A program made the position numbers and the translations under genes. DNA of 10,779 nt from NCBI GenBank assembly GCA_001513505.1, contig LFTM01000301.1, positions 1-10,779 of the forward strand, read 5' to 3'. A model generated the notes under the pieces. That model was not told the origin of the DNA. It made no database searches and was given only the letters and a program-made list of their open reading frames with translations. This DNA is from Clostridiales bacterium DTU092 (lineage in GTDB: Bacteria; Bacillota; Clostridia; Caldicoprobacterales; Caldicoprobacteraceae). Shown piece after piece: positions 1 to 6,284 of this stretch; the first letter of the stretch is position 1, and every line of letters starts with the position of its first letter.

Positions 1-84
1 ATATTCAAGGCTTCGAGACTATACGGGGATCCAAACTGGATTCAGCCGGGTATCATCTCCTACTGGAGGCGTCTTAATAAATAA
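1..84 (+). CDS. C-terminal end of an unrecognised protein (partial)
   Basis: The first frame is open from the window edge to a TAA at 82-84 and encodes 27 residues rich in aromatic and basic amino acids (a YGDPNW stretch, then PGIISYWRRLNK at the very end). It stops 31 bases before the M23 peptidase start, with no terminator hairpin between, so it is plausibly the upstream gene of the same transcription unit. The fragment is too short for me to name a family. It is called coding because the frame stays open to the edge, the residues look protein-like, and the stop sits just ahead of the next ribosome binding site; it could still be a chance open frame. Confidence 0.5.
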   Translation: MFKASRLYGDPNWIQPGIISYWRRLNK

Positions 85-104
85 ATTGTTCTGAAAGTAT
101 ATAT

Positions 105-110
105 GGGTGG
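105..110 (+). promoter_or_regulatory. Ribosome binding site deciding the M23 peptidase start
   Basis: GGGTGG lies 5 bases before ATG 116. It overlaps the alternative GTG start at 107, which would have no ribosome binding site of its own; this favours the ATG. Confidence 0.55.
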
Positions 111-115
111 TTACG

Positions 116-1060
116 ATGAAGAAAAAAATAAAAGCTAAGGTGAAAACCAAAGAAAGATATATAAACATAATCATTGCCCCATCTACAAGTGGTAATGCGA
201 AACATATCAAGATATACTATCCGCAATTGGTTTTGGCTGCAATAGTTTGTACCGTGCTGCTAACAGGGGTTTATATAAATAATCTGCTGCATGAAAACGA
301 TGTTCTAAAGGCCAACTATATCAAGCTTCATGACTTAAATTACGCCCAACTGAATGTTATAAAAGAAAACCAGCTTGAAATAGATGATATAACCAACTAT
401 AACATACAGCAACAGGAGAAGGTAGAGCATCTGGCAAACCTGTATTGCGAAATAGTTGAGAAATATAAAGAGATTACTGAAAAGTATATATTGAACGATA
501 ACAAGATGCTGGCCAGCCGCGGAGATGACAGGGATGACAAGAATTTTGTGACCGATCTTATCAGCCTTAGAAACACTATTATGGAAATACAGTCTGATTT
601 AAAGCTTCAGCCTGCTGATGTTACTGCCCTATCGGATGCCCGTATGCTGCTGGATGATTTTGCAGAGGCCATACCGGATTGTATTCCTCTTGAAGGGAGG
701 ATATCGGACTGGTTTGGAGAAAGGATAGATCCTTTCAGGAAAAGACAGCAGCAACACAATGGACTGGATATTGCCGCACCCTATGGTTGCGACATAAAGG
801 CAGCCGGAAAGGGTAAGGTGGTTTTTGCCGGGCGCAAAGGAGGTTATGGCAACCTGGTTATATTAGATCACGGATACGGCATCCAGACCTACTATGCCCA
901 TGCATCCAGGTTACTGGTGGAGGTGGATCAGGAGGTTGAAAAAGGGGAGGTCATAGCCAAAGTCGGCAGCACCGGCAGAAGCACAGGTCCGCACCTGCAT
1001 TTTGAAGTAAGGATAAACGATGTGCCCATTGACCCTTTAAAGTATATAACGGTTGAGTAA
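116..1060 (+). CDS. Membrane-anchored M23 (LytM-type) peptidoglycan endopeptidase
   Basis: A 314-residue zinc metallopeptidase predicted to cut peptide cross-links in peptidoglycan outside the membrane. A basic, lysine-rich cytoplasmic start is followed by one membrane segment (about residues 38-54), a hydrophilic, probably coiled-coil stalk (about 55-165), and a C-terminal M23 domain (about 195-310). The zinc and catalytic motifs are complete: HNGLD (H214, D218), YAH (H262) and HLH (H293, H295), so it should be active, unlike the degenerate LytM regulators. The start is taken as ATG 116 because GGGTGG at 105-110 lies 5 bases upstream; an in-frame GTG at 107 falls inside that site. A bactofilin gene follows after 46 bases. 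M23 peptidases and bactofilins are often adjacent and act together in shape control, so a localised wall-remodelling role is inferred. The family call is firm; the exact bond cut is unknown. Confidence 0.95.
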   Translation: MKKKIKAKVKTKERYINIIIAPSTSGNAKHIKIYYPQLVLAAIVCTVLLTGVYINNLLHENDVLKANYIKLHDLNYAQLNVIKENQLEIDDITNYNIQQQEKVEHLANLYCEIVEKYKEITEKYILNDNKMLASRGDDRDDKNFVTDLISLRNTIMEIQSDLKLQPADVTALSDARMLLDDFAEAIPDCIPLEGRISDWFGERIDPFRKRQQQHNGLDIAAPYGCDIKAAGKGKVVFAGRKGGYGNLVILDHGYGIQTYYAHASRLLVEVDQEVEKGEVIAKVGSTGRSTGPHLHFEVRINDVPIDPLKYITVE

Positions 1061-1090
1061 AGGGCGGAACTGTGGTTTAACAAATAAATA

Positions 1091-1098
1091 AAGGGGGG
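1091..1098 (+). promoter_or_regulatory. Strong ribosome binding site for a TTG start (bactofilin)
   Basis: AAGGGGGG lies 8 bases before TTG 1107. This purine run supports the non-ATG start, because no in-frame ATG lies near the beginning of the conserved region. Confidence 0.6.
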
Positions 1099-1106
1099 TT
1101 AAATCA

Positions 1107-1481
1107 TTGATTTTTAGAAAGAAAGACGTTGGCACCATAATAGGTAAAGGTACTGTCGTTGAAGGAGATATACAGTCTGAGGCAGGCGTTCGTGTGGACG
1201 GGGAGGTTAAAGGTAATATAGTGGCAGCGGGGGATGTGGTTGTAGGTAAAGGTGCGACAGTTTCCGGGGATATTGCATCTCTCAACCTGTACATTTCCGG
1301 GGCAGTAGAAGGTGATGTACAGTGTTCGGGGTTTTTGAGAATATTTGATGAAGGTGTTTTGAAAGGCGATGCGAAAGCCTGCAGTTTTGCTGCAGACCAG
1401 GGAGCCTTCTTTGATGGGAAAATAACTATGAGTGATTTGAATGCAACTGAGAAGGGTAAGAATGATGGTGAAACAGAATAA
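1107..1481 (+). CDS. Bactofilin (polymer-forming cytoskeletal protein)
   Basis: A 124-residue protein whose body (about residues 8-112) is a run of short beta-strand repeats with regularly spaced glycine and valine, such as GTVVEGDI, VRVDGEVKGNIVA and GAVEGDV. This is the right-handed beta-helix of bactofilins (DUF583). The family assembles nucleotide-free filaments, usually at the membrane, that scaffold cell-wall enzymes. The flanks are short and charged, and the length is typical of small clostridial bactofilins. Translation starts at TTG 1107: AAGGGGGG at 1091-1098 is 8 bases upstream and no ATG fits this frame. It lies 46 bases after the M23 peptidase and 45 before the dehydrogenase, with no terminator on either side, so co-transcription is likely. 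By analogy with known bactofilin/M23 pairs it may position the peptidase next door; that is inference. Confidence 0.93.
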   Translation: MIFRKKDVGTIIGKGTVVEGDIQSEAGVRVDGEVKGNIVAAGDVVVGKGATVSGDIASLNLYISGAVEGDVQCSGFLRIFDEGVLKGDAKACSFAADQGAFFDGKITMSDLNATEKGKNDGETE

Positions 1482-1526
1482 CGCTCAAAAAAACATACCA
1501 AAATATAAGACAAAGGAGAGTATATT

Positions 1527-2498
1527 ATGGCCATAAAACTGTTATCATCCTTTAAACTTAGTGCTGATCATATCAAAGAGATGGAAAAGTTAGGTGTGCA
1601 AGCAATAGTATTTGACAGAGGAAAAGATTTAGCCCAGTCTGAGGAAGTTGAAAATGCCGATATCATAATCTCGGATCATAGAATGTTGCAGCCGGAATTT
1701 CTTGAAAAATGCAAAAATCTAAAGTGGGTACATGTTCCCCATGTAGGTATTGAAAGGCTGCCAATGCAGTATTTTAAAAAGAGAAATATAATTGTTACCA
1801 ATGCCCGTGGAATGGCCGGAATACCTATAGCCGAACACATTATCTTCACAATGCTTATGCTGGCAAGAAAGGGTAAAAAGCTGGTTGAAAATCAGATTGC
1901 TCATCAATGGAAAGGTCCCGAAGGAGTATTTAACCTTTACGGCAAGACTGCAGGGCTGCTGGGTACGGGCGATGTGGCAACCGAGACGGCAAAAAGGCTG
2001 AAAGCCTTTGGAATGAAAACCCTTGGTGTTAACACAACCGGAAATCCGGTGGAGTATTTTGATGAGGTTTATACTACAGAAAATATAAATGAATTTATAT
2101 CCCAAAGTGATTTTATAATATGCACCGTTCCTTTAACTGAGAAAACAAGGAATATGATAGGTGAAGAACAGTTTAGACATATGAAGGAAACAGCATATAT
2201 TGTCAACATATCAAGAGCGGCTATTTTTGATGAAGATGTTTTGTACGAGTATTTAAAGAACAAAAAAATAGCGGGTGCTGCCTTGGATGTGTTTGTGGAA
2301 GAGTTCGAGCTGGGATATCTGCCGGAGGAGAGCCCGTTCTGGGATCTGGACAATGTTGTTATAACTCCCCATATGGCAGCTGGCGGAGATCTTTGGCATG
2401 GTTTTTCATCCGAAATTATCATGAAAAATGTGAAGTGTTTCAGCGAGAACAGAATAGATGAGATGCTAAACATAAGGGATTACGATAAAGGCTATTAA
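1527..2498 (+). CDS. D-isomer-specific 2-hydroxyacid dehydrogenase
   Basis: A 323-residue soluble NAD(P)-dependent oxidoreductase that interconverts a 2-keto acid and the D-2-hydroxy acid. The substrate domain halves are about residues 1-100 and 290-323, with the Rossmann domain between. The catalytic triad is present with family spacing: R230 (in NISRAA), E259 (in DVFVEEFE) and H282 (in TPHMAA). Two positions differ from the usual pattern. The dinucleotide loop reads GTGDVA (146-151), with alanine as the last glycine, and the residue ending the second beta strand, normally an NAD-binding aspartate, is N169 followed by TTGN, which hints at NADP(H). The start ATG has an AAGGAG site 8-9 bases upstream. 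It is the last gene before the terminator at 2575. It could be a glyoxylate/hydroxypyruvate-type reductase or a relative of phosphoglycerate dehydrogenase; the substrate cannot be read from sequence. Nothing visible ties its chemistry to the bactofilin operon. Confidence 0.92.
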   Translation: MAIKLLSSFKLSADHIKEMEKLGVQAIVFDRGKDLAQSEEVENADIIISDHRMLQPEFLEKCKNLKWVHVPHVGIERLPMQYFKKRNIIVTNARGMAGIPIAEHIIFTMLMLARKGKKLVENQIAHQWKGPEGVFNLYGKTAGLLGTGDVATETAKRLKAFGMKTLGVNTTGNPVEYFDEVYTTENINEFISQSDFIICTVPLTEKTRNMIGEEQFRHMKETAYIVNISRAAIFDEDVLYEYLKNKKIAGAALDVFVEEFELGYLPEESPFWDLDNVVITPHMAAGGDLWHGFSSEIIMKNVKCFSENRIDEMLNIRDYDKGY

Positions 2499-2574
2499 AA
2501 CATGAATGTGCAGGTATACTATGGAAATAATTTTTGTGAAGTAAATTAAGATAATAAAAAAAGCAGGAAAATGG

Positions 2575-2614
2575 AAAGGAGACAGGTGATTATTTAGCCT
2601 GCCTCCTTTTTTTT
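2575..2614 (+). terminator. Rho-independent terminator after the dehydrogenase
   Basis: The arms 2575-2586 (AAAGGAGACAGG) and 2598-2609 (CCTGCCTCCTTT) pair over 12 bases with one A-C mismatch. An 11-base loop separates them and an uninterrupted T run continues to 2614. It closes the M23-bactofilin-dehydrogenase unit. Confidence 0.85.
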
Positions 2615-2701
2615 ATTTTATTCAGGAAGAAAGCTAATAATATGTTTTGTATTCATCGGACTGTCAGAGATTTACACCTGTATTATGCAGGAAAAAAGCA
2701 G

Positions 2702-2731
2702 TTTAAAAAGAATATCTTATATGATGATAAT
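2702..2731 (+). promoter_or_regulatory. Weak candidate sigma-A promoter for the lyase gene
   Basis: TTTAAA (2702-2707) and GATAAT (2726-2731) are separated by 18 bases, between the upstream terminator and the lyase start at 2797. A promoter is expected here because the lyase follows a strong terminator, but the match is modest in AT-rich DNA. The rest of 2615-2796 shows no other signal apart from a possible 53-codon frame at 2642-2803. Confidence 0.25.
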
Positions 2732-2796
2732 GTATGGAACCTGACTAACGTATGCGTGTATGCCGTAATAAAAAAGTTAAAGATAGGAGATGAGCA

Positions 2797-4683
2797 ATGT
2801 TGAAAGAAAAGTATGATGAGGGTGCCATAAGGGATCTAATCTGTGATTACGGAAACTTTCATCCCTTTCCTACAGGAGAGGAAAGGCAGCAGGTGGAAAG
2901 CTTGCCTGAGTGTTTGCGTAAGAAGTGGATAGAGGCCGGGGAACATTATCTTGATTTTTCATGGCCTCCGCTGCCTGCCGTAAGGTTTATGGATTTTCAA
3001 CGAAACGGCAACAGAAGCGAGTTTGAAAGACTCAGTTTCAAACGCCGCGATGTCCTTGCCACTCTGGTTCTGGCAGAGTATATGGAAGGGAAGGGGCGGT
3101 TTCTGGATCAGATAATAAACGGTATATGGGCTATTTGCGAGGAAACATTCTGGGGAGTGCCTGCCCATAATTCCGTGTCAGGATATCCGAATGCTCCGCT
3201 GCCGGACGTAAACGAGCCTATTATTGATCTGTTTGCCAGCGAGACGGCCGGACTTTTGTGCTGGACGTATTATCTGTTGAAAACCCAGCTTGATGATATA
3301 ACCCCTCTGGTGTGTCAGCGTATTGAGACAGAAGTAAAAAGACGGATCCTTGATCCCTATCTCGAAAGGGATGACTTCTGGTGGATGGGGCTGGTTCCCA
3401 TTCAAAAAGTTAACAACTGGAACCCGTGGTGTAATTCAAACTGTATAACAGCTTTTTTGATAATTGAAAAGGATAAGGACAGAAGGGTCAAGGCGGTACG
3501 GAAAGCCCTGGAAAGCCTGGATACCTTTATGGATGTCTATCATGATGACGGAGGCTGTGATGAAGGGACTTCATACTGGGGACGGGCAGGTGGCTCTCTG
3601 TTCGACTGTCTTGAGCTTCTTTTCTGGGCATCGGGCGGTAAGCTCAATTTCTATGACGAGCCGTTGGTAAAACAGATAGGCAGGTATATATACAGAGGAC
3701 ATATACACGACGATTATTTCATAAACTTTGCTGACGGGGGAGCAAGGGTTCCCATTAGCGCTTCACTGGTATACAGGTACGGAGAGCGTATAGGGGATCA
3801 AAAACTGATGGATATGGGCTTAAGCGCCTATCACCTTCAGGCTGAAGAACGCGAAAAATCTGAGGAGATACCTGTTCCTGCTCCTCTGCTGCGACAGCTG
3901 CCGGAAATATTTATTTATGAGGAACTGGAAAGCAAAAAGGCTAAACCTCCGTATGTTAGAGATGTATGGTTGGATGGTATACAGGTTATGGCAGCAAGGG
4001 AAAGAGAAGGTGATTATAAGGGATTCTATCTGGCTGCCAAGGGAGGACACAATGATGAAAGCCATAATCACAATGACGTAGGGCATTTTATTGTTTATTA
4101 TGACGGACAGCCACTGATCATTGATGTAGGTGTTGAGGCGTATACGGCAAAAACCTTCAGCAATGCCAGATATGAGATATGGACCATGCAGTCCCAGTAT
4201 CACAATCTTCCTACTATAAACGGGATATGCCAGCAGGCCGGAGAAGAGTATTGTGCCCGTAATGTTGCTTATCGTGTAACAGAAGATATGGCTGAGCTTT
4301 CTCTGGATATTGCCTCCGCTTATCCTGCTGAGGCCGGAATAAACAAGTGGTTAAGACGCTGTATGCTTCACAGGGGAGACCAGGTATATGTTGAGATAAA
4401 CGACGACTTTGAACTCAACCGTAAGAGCGATATTATGCTCACTCTTATGGTGTCCTGTGAAAACTCCATTGACAATGAGAAAGGAATCATATACTTAAAG
4501 CTTGACAATAAAGAGTTGGCAGTTTACTTTAACAGTGATAACTATACATGTGAAAGTGAATATATTGCCATAACCGATGGAAGGTTGGCACATGTTTGGG
4601 GATCCCACATATACAGACTTGTCCTTAAGACAAAAAGACCAATGGATAGGGGAGTCTGCAATATAAAAATTAAAACGGTCTGA
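2797..4683 (+). CDS. Heparinase II/III-like polysaccharide lyase (PL12-like)
   Basis: A 628-residue protein with the heparinase II/III architecture: an N-terminal alpha/alpha toroid (about 30-370) and a C-terminal beta-sandwich (about 390-628). Such enzymes break uronic-acid polysaccharides by beta-elimination, leaving unsaturated oligosaccharides. Visible motifs are NNWNPW (206-211), DEGTSYW with Y260, and the signature H418-NDES-H423-N-H425-ND in the sandwich domain. N206 lies 54 residues before Y260, the spacing I recall for the Asn/Tyr pair of heparinase III (PL12); PL15/PL21 enzymes use His at the first position. There is no signal peptide, so it is probably cytoplasmic and acts on imported oligosaccharides. 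ATG 2797 has AGGAG at 2785-2789, 7 bases upstream. It follows one terminator and precedes another, so it seems to be a single-gene unit; no transporter or unsaturated glucuronyl hydrolase is in view. Family call firm; substrate unknown (heparan, alginate or another uronate polymer). Confidence 0.88.
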   Translation: MLKEKYDEGAIRDLICDYGNFHPFPTGEERQQVESLPECLRKKWIEAGEHYLDFSWPPLPAVRFMDFQRNGNRSEFERLSFKRRDVLATLVLAEYMEGKGRFLDQIINGIWAICEETFWGVPAHNSVSGYPNAPLPDVNEPIIDLFASETAGLLCWTYYLLKTQLDDITPLVCQRIETEVKRRILDPYLERDDFWWMGLVPIQKVNNWNPWCNSNCITAFLIIEKDKDRRVKAVRKALESLDTFMDVYHDDGGCDEGTSYWGRAGGSLFDCLELLFWASGGKLNFYDEPLVKQIGRYIYRGHIHDDYFINFADGGARVPISASLVYRYGERIGDQKLMDMGLSAYHLQAEEREKSEEIPVPAPLLRQLPEIFIYEELESKKAKPPYVRDVWLDGIQVMAAREREGDYKGFYLAAKGGHNDESHNHNDVGHFIVYYDGQPLIIDVGVEAYTAKTFSNARYEIWTMQSQYHNLPTINGICQQAGEEYCARNVAYRVTEDMAELSLDIASAYPAEAGINKWLRRCMLHRGDQVYVEINDDFELNRKSDIMLTLMVSCENSIDNEKGIIYLKLDNKELAVYFNSDNYTCESEYIAITDGRLAHVWGSHIYRLVLKTKRPMDRGVCNIKIKTV

Positions 4684-4721
4684 TGAGAATTGTCCATGCT
4701 GATAATGCTCACCCATAGTAT

Positions 4722-4759
4722 AAAAACCCCCGGAGATGTTAAGTTCTCCAGGGGTTTTT
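4722..4759. terminator. Bidirectional terminator between convergent genes
   Basis: The arms 4722-4736 and 4745-4759 form a 15-base stem with one C-A mismatch and an 8-base loop. The left arm opens with five A and the right arm ends with five T, so the hairpin has a T-tract in RNA from either strand. It can end the lyase transcript (+, stop at 4683) and the ComK-like transcript (-, stop at 4774). Confidence 0.88.
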
Positions 4760-4773
4760 AGTTTTAAAATATA

Positions 4774-5346
4774 TTAAGATTCCGTGGTTTCATTATCCTC
4801 TTTCGATGGATCAGACTTTTTTGTCAGGATTTCTTCAACGAGTTCTGCGGTGTCTCTGTGTTTTTTCAGTTCCATTTCGTTTGCTATAAGCCTTGCATGA
4901 ATAATATTTTTTTGTGTTGTAGCCAGGGACTGCTTTAAGGGTATTTCAATTCCGTTGGTAAGCAGTAACTTGGAATGCTTACCAGCCCTTTCATAGTTTT
5001 CAATACATTTGTAGTTTATGTAACCGTAGGTGGGATCACCTTTAACTTCAGGCCTCCTGACCTTAAAGGGAATCAGAATAAGATTCTCACTAAGGGGTAA
5101 AGGAGGTGTTTTCTTTTGATATATAATGTCGTTGTATTTTTCACGTAAGGTGGTAATGTTGAGTGAGAAGAGGCCTATTAGCTTGTTTATTACCGAGTTA
5201 ATAGTTGTATACAGAGTTCTTCTTTTACCGTCATACTCAATGAGTTCTGTGGTATCCCCCACTTCCTTAATATAAACCGGTAAAATTGCAGCAATCCCTT
5301 CATCATCTCTCTTTTGATTATTGTGGTTTAGATAATACATAAACAT
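4774..5346 (-). CDS. ComK-family transcription factor, paralogue 1
   Basis: A 190-residue soluble protein without signal or membrane segments. Compared from memory with Bacillus subtilis ComK (192 residues), the match runs most of the length. An early AAILP strand fits IAVLP, and a central block TPPLPL..NLILIPF..RRP..YGYI fits KPPIMV..NQIFLFP..TRP..CGWI. A later LLLTNGIEIPL..S fits VTFSNGKTMELPIS, and then a helix follows. ComK activates competence genes by binding paired A/T boxes; here the function is inferred. The C-terminal tail (about 172-190) is charged and acidic and unlike ComK. ATG 5346 has AAGGAGGT at 5353-5360, 6 bases away. The gene lies 86 bases downstream of a second copy, about 45% identical by eye over about 145 residues. 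An alternative reading is a LytTR-like DNA-binding protein, from the TNGxEIPL strand alone, but the full-length pattern favours ComK. Confidence 0.68.
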   Translation of the reverse strand: MFMYYLNHNNQKRDDEGIAAILPVYIKEVGDTTELIEYDGKRRTLYTTINSVINKLIGLFSLNITTLREKYNDIIYQKKTPPLPLSENLILIPFKVRRPEVKGDPTYGYINYKCIENYERAGKHSKLLLTNGIEIPLKQSLATTQKNIIHARLIANEMELKKHRDTAELVEEILTKKSDPSKEDNETTES

Positions 5347-5352
5347 TATATT

Positions 5353-5360
5353 ACCTCCTT
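5353..5360 (-). promoter_or_regulatory. Near-perfect ribosome binding site of ComK-like paralogue 1
   Basis: AAGGAGGT on the minus strand, 6 bases before ATG 5346. It is one of the strongest ribosome binding sites in the window and fixes the start. Confidence 0.75.
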
Positions 5361-5371
5361 ACAAATATGTT

Positions 5372-5400
5372 TTTATGTTTTATGGTATATTTTTTGTAAA
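5372..5400 (-). promoter_or_regulatory. Candidate internal promoter between the two ComK-like genes
   Basis: On the minus strand, TTTACA (5395-5400) and CATAAA (5372-5377) are 17 bases apart. Overlapping the -10 on the side of the gene is AAAAACATATTTGT (5361-5374), which contains AAAA-N5-TTTG, one base from the ComK half-site AAAA-N5-TTTT known in Bacillus. Only one such box is seen and the DNA is AT-rich, so this is tentative. Confidence 0.3.
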
Positions 5401-5432
5401 GATTTTGTCTTGGGAAAGGAAGATGGGATTTG

Positions 5433-6041
5433 TTATTTTTTCAGAATAGTTTCCAGGAGCTGAATAAGTCTGCCCATGCTATATTTTAGCATTGCTATAT
5501 CATAGCGGGTTGCAGGGATGCTCATATCTTCATTATTATTTTGAAAGCTGTTTTTTATATCTTGTGTTCCATAGAACTGCTGGATAAACTTTTGTGCTAT
5601 GAATGCTGCGTTTAGTATGTTTCGATGTGTGGTATAATATGATTGGAGAAGTGGTATTTCATATCCGCTGTTCAGAATGATTTTGGAGTGATTGTTGAAT
5701 TTTAAATATCTGTTAATGCATTTTAGGTTTATGTAGCCATATGAACCATCGTCTTTTATCATAGGCTTCCTGACCTTGAAGGGTACCAGAATCAGGTTTG
5801 GATGAAGTGGAAGAGGAATTTTGTATTTTTGTGATATCAATTCCCCATATTTTTTGTGAAGTGATACAATATCGTAAGAATAGTAGGAGGCCAGCCTCTT
5901 GACAACCGTTTTCACCTTTCGGTGTATTATCCTTTCTTTACCTTTGTGGTTGACAAGGAGGGTTGAATCTCCTACCTTATTGATGTACACGGGAATCAGT
6001 GCGCTGACCCCTTGTTCGAAACAGCTGTTGAGATTCTTCAT
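5433..6041 (-). CDS. ComK-family transcription factor, paralogue 2
   Basis: A 202-residue soluble protein, a sister of the gene just downstream. It shares GxxAxxPVYI near the N-terminus and the block NLILxPFKVRxP followed by YGYINxKCI (about residues 84-114). It also shares an HSK..L..GxEIPL..S strand and a TT..NI helix. The same elements align with Bacillus ComK from memory. The C-terminus differs from its sister: a polar Asn-rich stretch, then a predicted amphipathic helix ending LETILKK. ATG 6041 is chosen because GAGGGGG (6049-6055, minus) is 7 bases upstream. The frame stays open much further but then runs through the promoter region and antisense to the L,D-transpeptidase, so the longer form is rejected. 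No terminator separates it from paralogue 1, so the two are probably co-transcribed from the promoter at 6079-6109. A sequence-specific activator or repressor role is inferred; the regulon is unknown. Confidence 0.68.
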   Translation of the reverse strand: MKNLNSCFEQGVSALIPVYINKVGDSTLLVNHKGKERIIHRKVKTVVKRLASYYSYDIVSLHKKYGELISQKYKIPLPLHPNLILVPFKVRKPMIKDDGSYGYINLKCINRYLKFNNHSKIILNSGYEIPLLQSYYTTHRNILNAAFIAQKFIQQFYGTQDIKNSFQNNNEDMSIPATRYDIAMLKYSMGRLIQLLETILKK

Positions 6042-6048
6042 TCTATAA

Positions 6049-6055
6049 CCCCCTC
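6049..6055 (-). promoter_or_regulatory. Ribosome binding site deciding the start of ComK-like paralogue 2
   Basis: GAGGGGG on the minus strand, 7 bases before ATG 6041. It argues against the much longer open frame that extends to about 6524. Confidence 0.65.
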
Positions 6056-6078
6056 TGCTACGATTATTGTACTGTAAT

Positions 6079-6109
6079 ATAATATGCAATACATTTTTAG
6101 CAAAGTCAA
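6079..6109 (-). promoter_or_regulatory. Candidate sigma-A promoter of the ComK-like pair
   Basis: On the minus strand, TTGACT (6104-6109) is followed after 19 bases by TATTAT (6079-6084); a CATATT two bases earlier gives 17. The 5/6 matches at both elements and the position 38 bases upstream of ATG 6041 support it. The spacing is at the long end, and AT-rich DNA yields false -10 boxes. Confidence 0.42.
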
Positions 6110-6126
6110 ATAATTCGATGAATCTT

Positions 6127-6193
6127 AAAAAATACGCAAATTTAAGGCAAATTATTGAAAATAAGCGAAAAATAAATAGAATTCTCAAAAAAA
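6127..6193. promoter_or_regulatory. Phased A/T tracts: probable intrinsically curved DNA
   Basis: Seven short A/T tracts lie at 6127-6132, 6138-6143, 6149-6153, 6158-6161, 6168-6172, 6180-6183 and 6187-6193. Their centres are spaced 11, 10.5, 8.5, 10.5, 11.5 and 8.5 bases, close to one per helical turn. Phased A-tracts bend DNA. The block sits exactly between the two divergent candidate promoters, where curvature would act as an upstream activating element or protein-binding platform. The tracts are observed; bending and regulation are inferred. Confidence 0.5.
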
Positions 6194-6200
6194 TGGCGAT

Positions 6201-6230
6201 TTGTTCAGAGTATATAATATGTGTTATTAT
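6201..6230 (+). promoter_or_regulatory. Candidate sigma-A promoter of the L,D-transpeptidase
   Basis: TTGTTC (6201-6206) and TATTAT (6225-6230) are 18 bases apart, 54 bases before the GTG start at 6285 and directly next to the phased A-tract block. Confidence 0.42.
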
Positions 6231-6284
6231 GTGGGAAACATATTTTGAGTCAGGTTGCTTATAGTTTGTATGGAGTGATTCTGG

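Noticed and set aside
1037..1534. A 165-codon minus-strand frame opposite the bactofilin
   Set aside because: It is a shadow of the repetitive beta-helix coding sequence; it has no ribosome binding site and low-complexity Pro/Ser/Thr content.
4774..5346. LytTR-type DNA-binding domain as the identity of the ComK-like proteins
   Set aside because: Only the TNGxEIPL strand resembles LytTR. The N-terminal AAILP strand and the central PPLPL..LILIPF..RP..YGYI block fit ComK and not LytTR.
6067..6264. A 65-codon + strand frame in the divergent intergenic region
   Set aside because: It starts at TTG without a ribosome binding site, has Lys/Asn/Ile-rich composition typical of AT-rich non-coding DNA, and overlaps the promoter candidates and A-tracts.
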